A stretch of DNA of 47,598 bases from positions 1 to 47,598 of IMG/VR virus record IMGVR_UViG_3300037833_000009; one strand, 5' to 3'. Of the stretch, positions 41,121-47,598 are shown piece after piece. The first letter of the stretch is position 1; every line of letters begins with the position of its first letter. Made by a program: the position numbers and the translations under genes. The notes beneath the pieces were generated by a model. It saw only the letters and a program-made list of their open reading frames with translations, was not told the origin of the DNA and ran no database searches. This DNA is from a virus.

Positions 41121-41340
41121 AGGGAGCTTGCTTGATGGGACGGTAGAGCCTGATCATGCAGGGAGGTTGACCGGCAAACTGATAATAGACCTTGGCCCAG
41201 CAATGCTTGCGGCTGCCGCTGCGGACCAGCTTCTCCCCAAAGACCTTCATGCCCGCCTCCTCGGGCGAGCTTGCATCGACCTCGACTTCGACCGGTTCGC
41301 GCCCTGCGCGAAGGTCAATTACGCGGAAACTCGCTCCCAT
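41098..41340 (-). CDS. Small leftward conserved protein
   Basis: 80 aa. An upstream GAGGGG on the minus strand supports the ATG at 41340. The sequence FRVIDLRAGREPVEVEVDAS then EEAGMKVFGEKLVRSG looks like a small alpha/beta protein common in Hyphomicrobiales genomes. Its 3' end overlaps the hydrolase gene by 23 bases, tail to tail, so it limits the tail operon on the right. The function is unknown. Confidence 0.6.
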   Translation of the reverse strand: MGASFRVIDLRAGREPVEVEVDASSPEEAGMKVFGEKLVRSGSRKHCWAKVYYQFAGQPPCMIRLYRPIKQAPSTPASPQ

Positions 41341-41555
41341 ATCGCCCCTCGTATTCCAAACTGGAGATCAACGAAGGGCAAGAGTCGAGGTTTCAGACTA
41401 AACCTGTCGCAATCGGCGACGGGCGGACGAGGTGCACCAACACCTCGACTGGGGCTTTGGATTGGCGTCCTACCCCAAAGTGACGAACGCGACACTTCGA
41501 CCCGCCACCCTCCGGAGAGGGCAGGGCGGTTGAACCAGATCGCGAGTAAAACAAC
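41341..41555. promoter_or_regulatory. Regulatory region upstream of com
   Basis: 215 bases without a gene, rich in inverted repeats: CGAGGTG-caccaa-CACCTCG (about 41428-41447) and CCCTC-cgga-GAGGG (about 41508-41521). No copy of the 18-bp late palindrome was found here. Mu's mom promoter in this position is controlled by Dam methylation and C; here the hairpins may act as terminator or as control of com. No confident promoter. Confidence 0.4.
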
Positions 41556-41843
41556 GTGAGTAAATTCGTTCAAATGCCGGGCACTCGCCCGATCGGGACC
41601 CTGGCCGACAATGACGCCAGCCATCTTGTTGCCGGTCCCCTAGTTGAGGTACGTTGCGGCTGCGGCGCCTTGCTGTTCAAGGCCTCGCCGGAGATCACGA
41701 CCGAAATCGAGATCAAGTGCCGCAGGTGCGGCATCGTCAATCATCTGAGGCCATCGAGCCCGCCCTCCGAACGCCAAGAGCGTCCTTCCATCGGAGAATA
41801 CGGGTGTGGCTCTACATTCCCTCAAAGTACCTGCCGGCGCTGA
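41556..41843 (+). CDS. com: Com-like zinc-finger translational regulator
   Basis: 95 aa from GTG 41556. Residues ~31-66 match phage Mu Com: EVRCGCGALLFKA then IEIKCRRCGIVNHLRP, with zinc ligands Cys34, Cys36, Cys55 and Cys58 (one residue shorter in the first pair than Mu). An N-terminal extension of about 30 residues and a polar tail are extra. Mu Com binds mom mRNA and frees its ribosome site. Here the gene overlaps the start of a DNA methyltransferase by 38 bases, mirroring com-mom. Confidence 0.88.
   Translation: MSKFVQMPGTRPIGTLADNDASHLVAGPLVEVRCGCGALLFKASPEITTEIEIKCRRCGIVNHLRPSSPPSERQERPSIGEYGCGSTFPQSTCRR
41777..41813 (+). promoter_or_regulatory. Possible RNA hairpin hiding the methyltransferase start
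   Basis: The likely ribosome site GGAG (41793-41796) can pair with TTCC (41786-41789) around a three-base loop, and outer arms AGAGC (41777-41781) and GCTCT (41809-41813) enclose the GTG at 41806. This resembles the stem that Com opens in mom mRNA. The pairing is short and was found by eye, so it needs folding. Confidence 0.45.
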
Positions 41844-42717
41844 TCTTGCCGGAATCTCCCTCTGCGCCGGCGTCGGAGGCCTTGAACTCGGGCTCCATCT
41901 TGCCGAGCCCGGATATCGAACTGTTTGTTTTGTCGAGCGAGAAGCTGGTGCAGCGGCCACTCTCGTGGGTCGGATGGCGGACAAGGCCCTGGATCAAGCT
42001 CCTGTCTGGAGCGACCTTAGAACCTTCAACGGCAGCCGCTGGCGTGGCAAGGTTCATATGCTCTCTGCCGGATATCCATGCCAGCCATTCTCCAGCGCCG
42101 GACAGAAGCGAGGCGCCGACGACCCTCGCCATCTCTGGCCAGAAGTCGCTCGTATCGCCATCGAGGCCGATGTCGAATGGATCTTCTGCGAGAACGTCGA
42201 AGGCCATCTCAATTTGGGATTGCCCGAAGTCATCGCAGACTTACAAAGCATGGGCTACACGGCAAAAGCAGGCCTCTTTTCGGCGGCTGAAGTCGGCGCT
42301 ACCCACTTACGGCGCCGCGTCTTCATACTGGCCCACGCCGACCGCTTCGATCGGCGGGAACCGCACGGACATCGAGTTCAGCCCGAAGGGGATGCGCTTC
42401 CGGATTGCCTTGGGTCAGTCGGGCAACCAGGTGTCGCTGGCGACGGCAGCCAGGCTCTGGTCGCAGCTGGTCATGCTGGCCAAGCTGATGGGCGTCCAGA
42501 TGGCGGACCTGACGAACTACCGCTTTTCCCGCCCGCTCCATTTGAGCTTGCGGCCTGGGACCAGGTCCTTGGACGGCGAATGGACCTTCAACCCCAACTT
42601 TTCGGACTGGCTGATGGGATGGCCTATCGGCTGGAGCGATCCCATGCAGGCGGTAACGGAGTTGTCCCGTTGGAAGCAGCGTATGCGTGGCGCACTCTCA
42701 AGGCTGCCTTCGGCTGA
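41806..42717 (+). CDS. C5 cytosine DNA methyltransferase
   Basis: 303 aa from GTG 41806. Motif I is SLCAGVGGLELGL (18-30), motif IV GYPCQPFSSAG with catalytic Cys92, motif VI CENVEGH (128-134), motif VIII RRRVFILA (169-176) and motif X GGNGVVPLEAAYAW (282-295), so the set is complete. It is short, with a small target-recognition region (~180-250). It would methylate cytosine in a short sequence, probably to protect phage DNA from host restriction. No paired restriction gene is seen. The last 130 codons overlap another frame that also looks like methyltransferase. Confidence 0.9.
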   Translation: MALHSLKVPAGADLAGISLCAGVGGLELGLHLAEPGYRTVCFVEREAGAAATLVGRMADKALDQAPVWSDLRTFNGSRWRGKVHMLSAGYPCQPFSSAGQKRGADDPRHLWPEVARIAIEADVEWIFCENVEGHLNLGLPEVIADLQSMGYTAKAGLFSAAEVGATHLRRRVFILAHADRFDRREPHGHRVQPEGDALPDCLGSVGQPGVAGDGSQALVAAGHAGQADGRPDGGPDELPLFPPAPFELAAWDQVLGRRMDLQPQLFGLADGMAYRLERSHAGGNGVVPLEAAYAWRTLKAAFG

Positions 42718-42730
42718 CGGTGACGTCTAA
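42326..42730 (+). CDS. Second reading frame with methyltransferase-type sequence
   Basis: In the +1 frame relative to the methyltransferase, the sequence from 42326 to the TAA at 42730 reads YWPTPTASIGGNRTDIEFS, later TFNPNFSDWLMGWPIGWSD and AVTELSRW. Blocks like WPTPTA and WLMGWPIGW are typical of phage C5-methyltransferase C-termini. The frame is open upstream to 41654 without a clear own start; ATG 42391 (MRFRIALGQ) is possible. It may be a real alternative C-terminus made by frameshifting, or a relic; it is not an ordinary shadow frame. Confidence 0.45.
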   Translation, partial: YWPTPTASIGGNRTDIEFSPKGMRFRIALGQSGNQVSLATAARLWSQLVMLAKLMGVQMADLTNYRFSRPLHLSLRPGTRSLDGEWTFNPNFSDWLMGWPIGWSDPMQAVTELSRWKQRMRGALSRLPSADGDV

Positions 42731-42801
42731 AGCTGACTTGGCCGATTGACGGTTTCTCGGTGCAATGAAATGGTTGAGCATTCAGTACCGAGAGCCCCCA
42801 A

Positions 42802-43662
42802 TTGGCCGATCAGCTTCCGCCAACCAAACGCCCCGCGAGGCGATCTAGCAGAACAACTGTTGCGCCAGAAGTTTTAGACAGTGCCACCGATAAGTTCAGG
42901 GAGGAACTGGAAGCGAGCCGTAAACGGCTTGAGGAGCAGGCTGCAGAAAGTGCAGCGTACGAACAAGCTTACAAACTTCCAGGGCATTCAAAACCTAAGG
43001 ACTTCAAAGGTGCCTATGTGCTTGGCGAAGGGACGCTCCGGGCGATCAACGATCAAGTGACCGACCTGCTCAAGAGCCCGCTTCTTTGGACAGTGACTTT
43101 TGCTGATTCTCATGTGATTGCCGACTTGCGGTTTGATGAACTGCTATCGCAGCCATTGGTCAAGAGCCGCCAAATACAGTTCCTGACTGCGTCGGGCACC
43201 ACCGGGTCAAAGCCACCACTGGCTCGCTTCTCGTTTAGATTAAATGATAGCAGCTTTACGGCTGGTCGAATGGACATCTCCGCTAAAGATCAAGGCATCG
43301 TCGAGCGCATTGACAGGATCGTGTCCGAAGAGATGGGGACATGCCGGACTTGGTACGGGTTTGCTCTTCATCCCGGGTTTGAGGCTGCAATGTTTCCAAT
43401 CTTGGGCGTCGGTGGAGCAGCGCTGTATTATGCTCTATGGCCGCGAGTGGCCGAAATTCTCATCCTTACTATTCTGGGGTTTGCTGCCCTAGCCAGTCGC
43501 GCGTGGCTTTTCAGGAAAATTGAATACGGCTTTGGCTACTCTGAGCGGATGATGCTGAAACGAAAAACTATCCGCAAGGTCTTAGGGCCTATACTAATTT
43601 TGGGCACCGCTCTCAGCGTTTTACAGCAGCTGATTGCCAATAGCATTTTGACCGTACTATAG
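42802..43662 (+). CDS. Right-end membrane protein of unknown function
   Basis: 286 aa from a TTG with a weak ribosome site. The N-terminus is basic and disordered, then a coiled coil (~31-57), a soluble mixed domain (~65-190), and three probable membrane helices (~194-214, 216-236, 260-284). It is less GC-rich than the phage core. Last gene before the right end, a usual moron place. The coiled coil plus membrane layout could suit superinfection exclusion or a defence effector, but no family is recognised. Confidence 0.6.
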   Translation: MADQLPPTKRPARRSSRTTVAPEVLDSATDKFREELEASRKRLEEQAAESAAYEQAYKLPGHSKPKDFKGAYVLGEGTLRAINDQVTDLLKSPLLWTVTFADSHVIADLRFDELLSQPLVKSRQIQFLTASGTTGSKPPLARFSFRLNDSSFTAGRMDISAKDQGIVERIDRIVSEEMGTCRTWYGFALHPGFEAAMFPILGVGGAALYYALWPRVAEILILTILGFAALASRAWLFRKIEYGFGYSERMMLKRKTIRKVLGPILILGTALSVLQQLIANSILTVL

Positions 43663-43792
43663 GGTGGCTCAGTAAGAGCATAACGGCGTCTTCAATAATC
43701 CAGGATGCCCATCTTACCCACCCGCTCCCCCAATCGTCAGCGAACCAACAAACTAGTCCCACGTTTGCGGGGTGAGATTGCCTGGAGCCGAA
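43663..43792. other. Right prophage end and start of host DNA
   Basis: 130 bases without a gene. The phage-host border must lie here. Candidate ends are CA at 43746-43747 (inverted, TGGTT matches the start at 1394) and CA at 43701-43702 (followed by GGATG, which also occurs at 1391-1395). Neither gives both matching termini and a clean 5-bp duplication. Confidence 0.45.
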
Positions 43793-44173
43793 ATGGATAA
43801 GCCATCTGCCCTGATCGTTGAGGATGATGCCCTCCTATGCACTGTCATCGAGGCTGACCTTGAGGACTCGGGCTTTGGCGTGACTATCGCGCGTTCGGGT
43901 GCCCAGGCGCTGGCCCAGCTACAAAACGGGGCTGATGGGTTTGCTTGTCTCGTAACCGATATTCGCCTCGGGCCCGGCATTGATGGCTGGGAGGTGGCGC
44001 GTCAGGCTCGGCTGCTCAAGCCCACTATCCCCGTCATCTACATGACCGGCGACAGCGCCGCGAACTGGGCCGCCCAGGGCGTGCCGAACAGCATATTGCT
44101 GGGCAAGCCCTTTGCCCTGTCGCAGCTGCGCACCGCGATTGCCCAGCTCATCAACAATGGACCGGTGGACTAG
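43793..44173 (+). CDS. Single-domain response regulator (host)
   Basis: 126 aa from ATG 43793 with GGAG about 7 bases upstream; an ATG... start 21 bases earlier is possible. It is a CheY-like receiver only: acidic pocket VEDD (~9-12), phosphoacceptor Asp in LVTDIRLG (~55), Thr in YMTGD and Lys in LGKPF. It is tail-to-tail with the HWE kinase gene 23 bases further on, so the two are likely partners. Confidence 0.92.
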   Translation: MDKPSALIVEDDALLCTVIEADLEDSGFGVTIARSGAQALAQLQNGADGFACLVTDIRLGPGIDGWEVARQARLLKPTIPVIYMTGDSAANWAAQGVPNSILLGKPFALSQLRTAIAQLINNGPVD

Positions 44174-44196
44174 CAGCAGGCCCGACTTGGCCCGGC

Positions 44197-45891
44197 TCAG
44201 CCCTCGCTGTGCGCCAGCACACCGTCCAGGGGCGCCGTGACGGTCCAGGTTACGCCATCTGTCTCGTAACGCAGATCGGTCGTTCCATTGACCTCCATCG
44301 CGAAGACCTTCTGCACCATCATCGTGCCGAAGCCGCTACGAGTGGGCGGCAAGACAGGCGGTCCATCCTGCTCGCGCCAGGAAAGCGTGAACTCGGCATT
44401 GGGCTCGTCGCTCACGTGCCAGACAATTTTTACCTGGCCGTCTGGATCGTTGAGGGCGCCATATTTGACCGCATTGGTGCAAAGCTCGTGCAGCGCCATC
44501 GACAGGGCCATTGCCGCCTTGGCGTTGAGCACCAAGGCAGGACCGTTGATCTGGAAGCGCTCCGGCTCTCCAAACAAGCCGGTGCTTTCGCGGACGATCT
44601 TGCCGATTTCCGCCTGCGTCCAGTTTTCTCCTGCCAGCACCGCTTGGGCGTTGCCCATGGCAATCAGCCGCTCGTTGTAAGTGTCGAGCACGGCTTGATC
44701 CACTTGGCCGTTGAAGCTTTGCGAAGCAATCGCCTGGACGTTGGACAAGATATTCTTGATCCGGTGCTGCATTTCCCCGGTCAGCAGTTCACGCTCCTGG
44801 TCGAGCCGCTTCTGCGCTTCACGCGCTGCCTGCAACTCGTCGAGGAACTCATCGACCGAAGCGCCCATCTGGCTGATCTCGTCTTGGTTCCGCTTCATGC
44901 CGGTGCGCGCTTCGGTGCGGCCGGAACGCCACAGATCGATGGTGGCCTGCAGCCGCCTGACAGGCTGCAGCACGAGTTGACGCGACAACAGCAAGGACAA
45001 AGCCATCGCCAGAATGGCTGAAAGTGCTGCCAGAACCAGATTGCGCTGTGTTGCTTCGTTGATGCCCCGAAATGCTTCGCGGCGGGACAGGCCGGCGCTG
45101 ATGTAGATGCCCTCGGGCGGCGCAGTGGTAGGATAATAGCCCTGTACCCTTGGCGTGCCGTCCTGGCTGATCAGCTCCAAAGTTCCAGGCGAATCCGCAT
45201 TGACCAAGTGCTGAAAGGCTTCCGGAATTTTCGTACCGACGAAGCGTTCGGGGAAGGGTTCCCGAGCAATGATCGTGCCGTTGCGATCTGCAATGGTGAG
45301 CGAGCTATCGGGAGCAAAGCGTCGCTCCCGCAGGCGATCGCCCAGCCAGTCAAGGCTGAGCCCTGCCACCAGGACGCCGATCGGCTTGGCCTCGTCGCCA
45401 AGGATTGGCGCTGCCATTGGCAGCAGGGCTGTCCCATCGTTCTGGCTAATGGTGTATTCGCCGAGAACGAACCGGCCTTCGTTCATCACCAGGGGAAAAT
45501 AAGGCCGGCTTGTATAGCCTGTCTTTATTGCAGCAGGACGCGAGCGGCAGCGCATATTGCCTTGGGCATCTATCGCCGAGATGGCGTTGAACTGGGGCAA
45601 ATTGACAATGAGATTGCCAAGATATGCGGTGCACTCGGCATCGGTGAACGTCTTGACCACCGGCGCAGCTGCAATGGCTTCAAGGATGCCCTCGCTGCCG
45701 CTGATGACCTGCTGCATTTCCAGAGAGACCAGTTCAGCTGTCCGCAGGGCGGACTGGCGCACTTCGGTGCCGCGCACTTTGCGGAACTCGACTTCGTTGT
45801 AAAGGATGGTGCCCAGCGCAGGCAGCATGGCGGCGGCCGCAATCAGCGACAGCCGTGGACCAAGGCCGAGTTTCCGCAACCATGCTTGCAC
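44197..45891 (-). CDS. HWE-family sensor histidine kinase (host)
   Basis: 564 aa. An N-terminal membrane helix (~13-31), a periplasmic Cache/PDC-like sensor (~35-275), a second membrane helix (~283-303), HAMP (~304-355), a coiled linker, then the HWE kinase core with phosphoacceptor His in GEMQHRIKNILS (~373), N-box ALHELCTNAVKYGALN and the WRE motif in LSWREQDGP; G-box SGFGTMMVQ. It probably senses a small molecule in the periplasm and signals to the adjacent receiver. Confidence 0.92.
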   Translation of the reverse strand: MQAWLRKLGLGPRLSLIAAAAMLPALGTILYNEVEFRKVRGTEVRQSALRTAELVSLEMQQVISGSEGILEAIAAAPVVKTFTDAECTAYLGNLIVNLPQFNAISAIDAQGNMRCRSRPAAIKTGYTSRPYFPLVMNEGRFVLGEYTISQNDGTALLPMAAPILGDEAKPIGVLVAGLSLDWLGDRLRERRFAPDSSLTIADRNGTIIAREPFPERFVGTKIPEAFQHLVNADSPGTLELISQDGTPRVQGYYPTTAPPEGIYISAGLSRREAFRGINEATQRNLVLAALSAILAMALSLLLSRQLVLQPVRRLQATIDLWRSGRTEARTGMKRNQDEISQMGASVDEFLDELQAAREAQKRLDQERELLTGEMQHRIKNILSNVQAIASQSFNGQVDQAVLDTYNERLIAMGNAQAVLAGENWTQAEIGKIVRESTGLFGEPERFQINGPALVLNAKAAMALSMALHELCTNAVKYGALNDPDGQVKIVWHVSDEPNAEFTLSWREQDGPPVLPPTRSGFGTMMVQKVFAMEVNGTTDLRYETDGVTWTVTAPLDGVLAHSEG

Positions 45892-46026
45892 GTGAAGGGC
45901 CCCGCAACGCGTTTATCGCTTATTGTGCAGACCCTTAGCCAAGATGCAAGTGGCGAGGGTTAAAAGCGCACGCAGCGGCCGTTTTCGCTGTTAGACGGCC
46001 CACGGCACTGAATTAGGCTAAGCAGT
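45892..46026. other. Host intergenic region
   Basis: About 135 bases between the kinase start and the 3' end of the small leftward gene. It should hold the kinase promoter on the minus strand; no clear boxes were recognised. Confidence 0.4.
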
Positions 46027-46539
46027 TCACTGCTTCAAATAGGCCCTCGTACCGAACGCATCGCTGAGCACCCGGTGCGCCCACCGGTCGGCGGCTTTGT
46101 TCCCGGCGATCGAGGGCCCCTGATGCACCGCTCGCAAGAACTGCCCAACCAGACGCGGCGCTGTTTCATTGGTCATGTTGCGCGCCAGCTCCTGCACCCA
46201 CGCGCGGAACCGTAGCTCGGGCAGGCAGCGCTGCGGTTCGCCAACTGCAGGGCGGGGCACCGGCCTCCAGCTTTCGGTTTCCACCATGCTGTCCCAATAG
46301 GCACGCGTCGCCCAGTCGGCTGCCTCCTGCTTGCTTGGCGCCGAGCCGTGCCCCGAAAAGCGATCGTCCCAATTCACGATCCAGGCCCAGGGAGTGGCAG
46401 TGGGGTAGGTATCCATGAAGACTACCTTGGCCCAGCCGCTGTCCGGCCCATGCGGATAAGCCACGAACGCCGGCGCGGCGGTGGGATGATCGTAGCGCTG
46501 CCAGGGCAGGCGCGGATATTGATTGGAGCCTTGGCTCAC
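46027..46539 (-). CDS. Host protein of unknown function
   Basis: 170 aa from GTG 46539, chosen because GAGGGG lies just upstream and it follows the nuclease stop directly; a longer version starting at 46578 would overlap the nuclease by 37 bases. It is tryptophan-rich (TPWAWIVNWDDRFSGHGSAP then WATRAYWDSMV), with a helical end. No domain recognised. It is probably in an operon with the nuclease. Confidence 0.65.
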   Translation of the reverse strand: MSQGSNQYPRLPWQRYDHPTAAPAFVAYPHGPDSGWAKVVFMDTYPTATPWAWIVNWDDRFSGHGSAPSKQEAADWATRAYWDSMVETESWRPVPRPAVGEPQRCLPELRFRAWVQELARNMTNETAPRLVGQFLRAVHQGPSIAGNKAADRWAHRVLSDAFGTRAYLKQ

Positions 46540-46541
46540 GG

Positions 46542-47015
46542 CTACCCCTCGCACCAGGGCTGGCGCTGCCCTTCCCAACGCCGGGCCAGGCCCTCGCTGA
46601 CGAGCATCTCACCCATATCGCTTTCGCCAAGCTCGATCGTGCGCAGCTGCCGGCCGTATTGATCGACGTTGCGGTCGCCCAACTGCACTAACCGCCAACC
46701 GCCCTGGTTCAGCAACTCCACCAGCCGATCCGCCGCTGCAATAGCCAGCGCTCGCTCCGCCTCGCAGCGGGCGTTGTGCAGCTCCGGCGCGTCGATTGCT
46801 TCGATCCTAACTTTCCGTCCCCGCCACCAGAACGTGTCGCCATCCACCACGCACGTGACCCGGTTCCCGGCCTCGCAGCGCTCGAACACCGGCCCAGCCG
46901 CCAGGACACCGGAAGGCGCAAAAAGGGAGAGAACAACGATGACCAGATGCCTAAGACTCACCGCGCCATTTAAGGGCGCTTGAAGCCCTCTTCTCAAGCC
47001 GTTTTCGGATGTCAT
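46542..47015 (-). CDS. Secreted staphylococcal-nuclease-like (TNase) protein (host)
   Basis: 157 aa from 47015; GTG 46961 is an alternative that still keeps the signal peptide (LRHLVIVVLSLFAPSGVLAA). The mature SNase fold has CVVDGDTFWWRGRKVRIEAI, DAPEL, and DQYGRQLRTIEL, covering the calcium-binding Asp, catalytic Arg and Glu, and the second Arg. It would be a periplasmic or exported nuclease or a nucleic-acid-binding relative. Cysteines may form disulphides. Confidence 0.9.
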   Translation of the reverse strand: MTSENGLRRGLQAPLNGAVSLRHLVIVVLSLFAPSGVLAAGPVFERCEAGNRVTCVVDGDTFWWRGRKVRIEAIDAPELHNARCEAERALAIAAADRLVELLNQGGWRLVQLGDRNVDQYGRQLRTIELGESDMGEMLVSEGLARRWEGQRQPWCEG

Positions 47016-47119
47016 CCGAACTGACGTTTTCTAGTCATCCGAAATCGCGCGCTACACTTTACAAACCGTATTCCGAGCCTTGCACGCGAGCCATCTTGCA
47101 GACTGCAGTTGCGAGTGAA
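47016..47119. other. Divergent host intergenic region
   Basis: Lies between the leftward nuclease and the rightward binding-protein gene. It contains TTTCGGATG...CATCCG-type repeats near 47001-47040 (GGATGTCATCC), which could be an operator. No gene. Confidence 0.4.
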
Positions 47120-47131
47120 TTGCAATTGCAA
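47120..47131. promoter_or_regulatory. Possible metal-regulator operator (Mur/Zur-like)
   Basis: TTGCAATTGCAA is a perfect 12-bp palindrome 32 bases before the binding-protein ATG. AT-rich TGCAA-type dyads are known targets of Mur/Fur-family metal regulators in Hyphomicrobiales, fitting the gene downstream. Short palindromes also arise by chance. Confidence 0.45.
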
Positions 47132-47162
47132 TATGATGACACGCATGAAACCGGAGTTCGTT

Positions 47163-47598
47163 ATGCGTCGTCGTGTGTTATCCGTTTTCCTGGGGCTGGC
47201 CGTTCTGGGCTCAGCCCTTCCCCTCGCTGCCCAGGAACGCATCAAGGCGGTGACCAGTTTCACCATCATCGCGGACATGGCGCGCAACGTCGCCGGGGAC
47301 GCGGCGGACGTGGTTTCTATCACCAAGCCGGGTGCCGAGATCCATAATTACCAGCCCACTCCGGGCGATCTGATTGCCGCACAAGATGCCGATCTGATCC
47401 TGTGGAATGGGCTCAATCTCGAACAATGGTTCGAACAATTCCTGAGCAATATGGGGGATGTACCCTCCGTGGTAGTGACCGAGGGAATCGAGCCGCTGGG
47501 GATCGGCGAGGGGCCATACCAGGGCAAGCCAAATCCCCATGCCTGGATGTCCCCGACAGACGCGCTGATTTATGTCGAAAACATTCGCAAGGCTTTTG
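47163..47598 (+). CDS. Mn/Zn-type ABC transporter binding protein, 5' part (host)
   Basis: The gene starts at ATG 47163 (GGAG upstream) and runs off the window, so about 145 residues are seen. A signal peptide (RRRVLSVFLGLAVLGSALPL) is followed by KAVTSFTIIADMARNVAGDA. Metal ligands appear in AEIHNYQPTPGDL (first His) and NPHAWMSP (second His), as in cluster A-I proteins such as SitA, MntC and ZnuA. The lack of a His-rich loop so far and the NYQPTP motif lean to the SitA/MntA manganese type. ATPase and permease genes probably follow outside. Confidence 0.88.
   Translation, partial: MRRRVLSVFLGLAVLGSALPLAAQERIKAVTSFTIIADMARNVAGDAADVVSITKPGAEIHNYQPTPGDLIAAQDADLILWNGLNLEQWFEQFLSNMGDVPSVVVTEGIEPLGIGEGPYQGKPNPHAWMSPTDALIYVENIRKAF

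Larger units (their letters stand above)
1396..43760 (+). mobile_element. Mu-like transposable prophage with GTA-type siphovirus tail
   Basis: Gene order is that of a transposable phage read left to right: leftward repressor, Ner, MuA-type transposase, MuB ATPase, GemA, Mor/C-type activator, lysis genes, gp25/26/27-like proteins, terminase, DUF935 portal, F-like head protein, I protease/scaffold, decoration protein, T-like capsid, gp36-like and gpG-like proteins. The tail is GTA-like and non-contractile, ending in an SGNH hydrolase; Com and a DNA methyltransferase lie at the right end. Every core module expected of a viable Mu-like phage is present and no core gene is visibly broken. Both edges are approximate: they are placed between flanking host genes and phage genes, because no 5-bp duplication with TG...CA ends could be matched convincingly. 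Confidence 0.93.

Noticed and set aside
41341-41555. CRISPR array or tRNA in the inverted-repeat-rich region before com
   Set aside because: The hairpins are unrelated to each other, are not regularly spaced and give no cloverleaf.
41806-42717. Restriction-modification system
   Set aside because: A methyltransferase is present but no endonuclease-like gene lies on either side; the neighbours are com and a membrane protein.
1391-43707. GGATG at 1391-1395 and at 43703-43707 as a 5-bp target duplication
   Set aside because: The right copy follows a proper CA, but the left copy is followed by GTTGTTT rather than TG, and the two termini are not convincing inverted repeats. A 5-base match between two ~100-base regions is easily chance.
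1398-43750. TGTTTGG at 1398 paired with CCAACA ending at 43750 as phage termini
   Set aside because: The ends look partly inverted, but the flanking five bases (ATGGT and AACTA) do not match, so the claim is not supported.

Overview
The window holds one complete or nearly complete transposable (Mu-type) prophage of about 42 kb, from roughly 1.4 kb to 43.7 kb, inside the GC-rich chromosome of an alphaproteobacterium. The host guess rests on a phage-borne GcrA homologue, gene-transfer-agent (GTA)-type lysis and tail genes, an HWE-family histidine kinase and the general codon use. Hyphomicrobiales (Devosia-like) is an impression, not a demonstrated assignment. Host genes flank the prophage: the 3' part of a GH2 glycosidase on the left; on the right a single-domain response regulator, an HWE sensor kinase, a secreted nuclease with a small downstream gene, and the start of a Mn/Zn-type ABC binding-protein gene.

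Layout. 1.66-2.58 kb: leftward immunity repressor and an operator cluster of TCAC-N4-GTGA dyads. 2.58-13.2 kb: rightward early/middle operon (Ner, ParB-like protein, MuA-type DDE transposase, MuB ATPase, DUF3164, GcrA-like regulator, GemA/gp16 and a Mor/C-type activator), with most genes overlapping by 1-4 bases. 13.2-20.4 kb: late operon I (endolysin, GTA-type holin, gp25/26/27-like proteins, large terminase, portal, F-like head protein). 20.4-24.1 kb: accessory block with two small rightward genes and two leftward, visibly less GC-rich genes, a DUF2971-like protein and a KAP-type P-loop NTPase, possibly a defence cassette. 24.2-31 kb: late operon II (protease/scaffold, decoration protein, capsid, head-tail connectors, tail tube, tail chaperones). 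31.2-41.1 kb: a siphovirus tail in the gene order of the Rhodobacter GTA (tape measure, DUF2460, DUF2163, NlpC/P60, TIM-barrel megatron), then DUF2793 and an SGNH hydrolase. 41.1-43.7 kb: right-end accessory genes: a small leftward gene, a Com-like zinc-finger regulator overlapping a C5 cytosine methyltransferase, and a membrane protein.

How it fits together. Replication, packaging and head genes are Mu-like, while the distal tail is GTA-like. A perfect or near-perfect 18-bp palindrome occurs twice, exactly where Mu has its Plys and PI late promoters (before the endolysin and before the protease). It is probably the target of the Mor/C-type activator encoded just upstream of the first copy. 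The accessory block sits directly upstream of the second copy, so it can interrupt the late region without silencing the head genes. At the right end the com-mom arrangement of Mu is mirrored, but the modification gene is a C5 methyltransferase, and its 3' third seems to carry plausible methyltransferase-type sequence in two reading frames.

Limits. The exact prophage ends and a 5-bp target duplication could not be fixed by eye. All family assignments come from motif recognition, without database searches.
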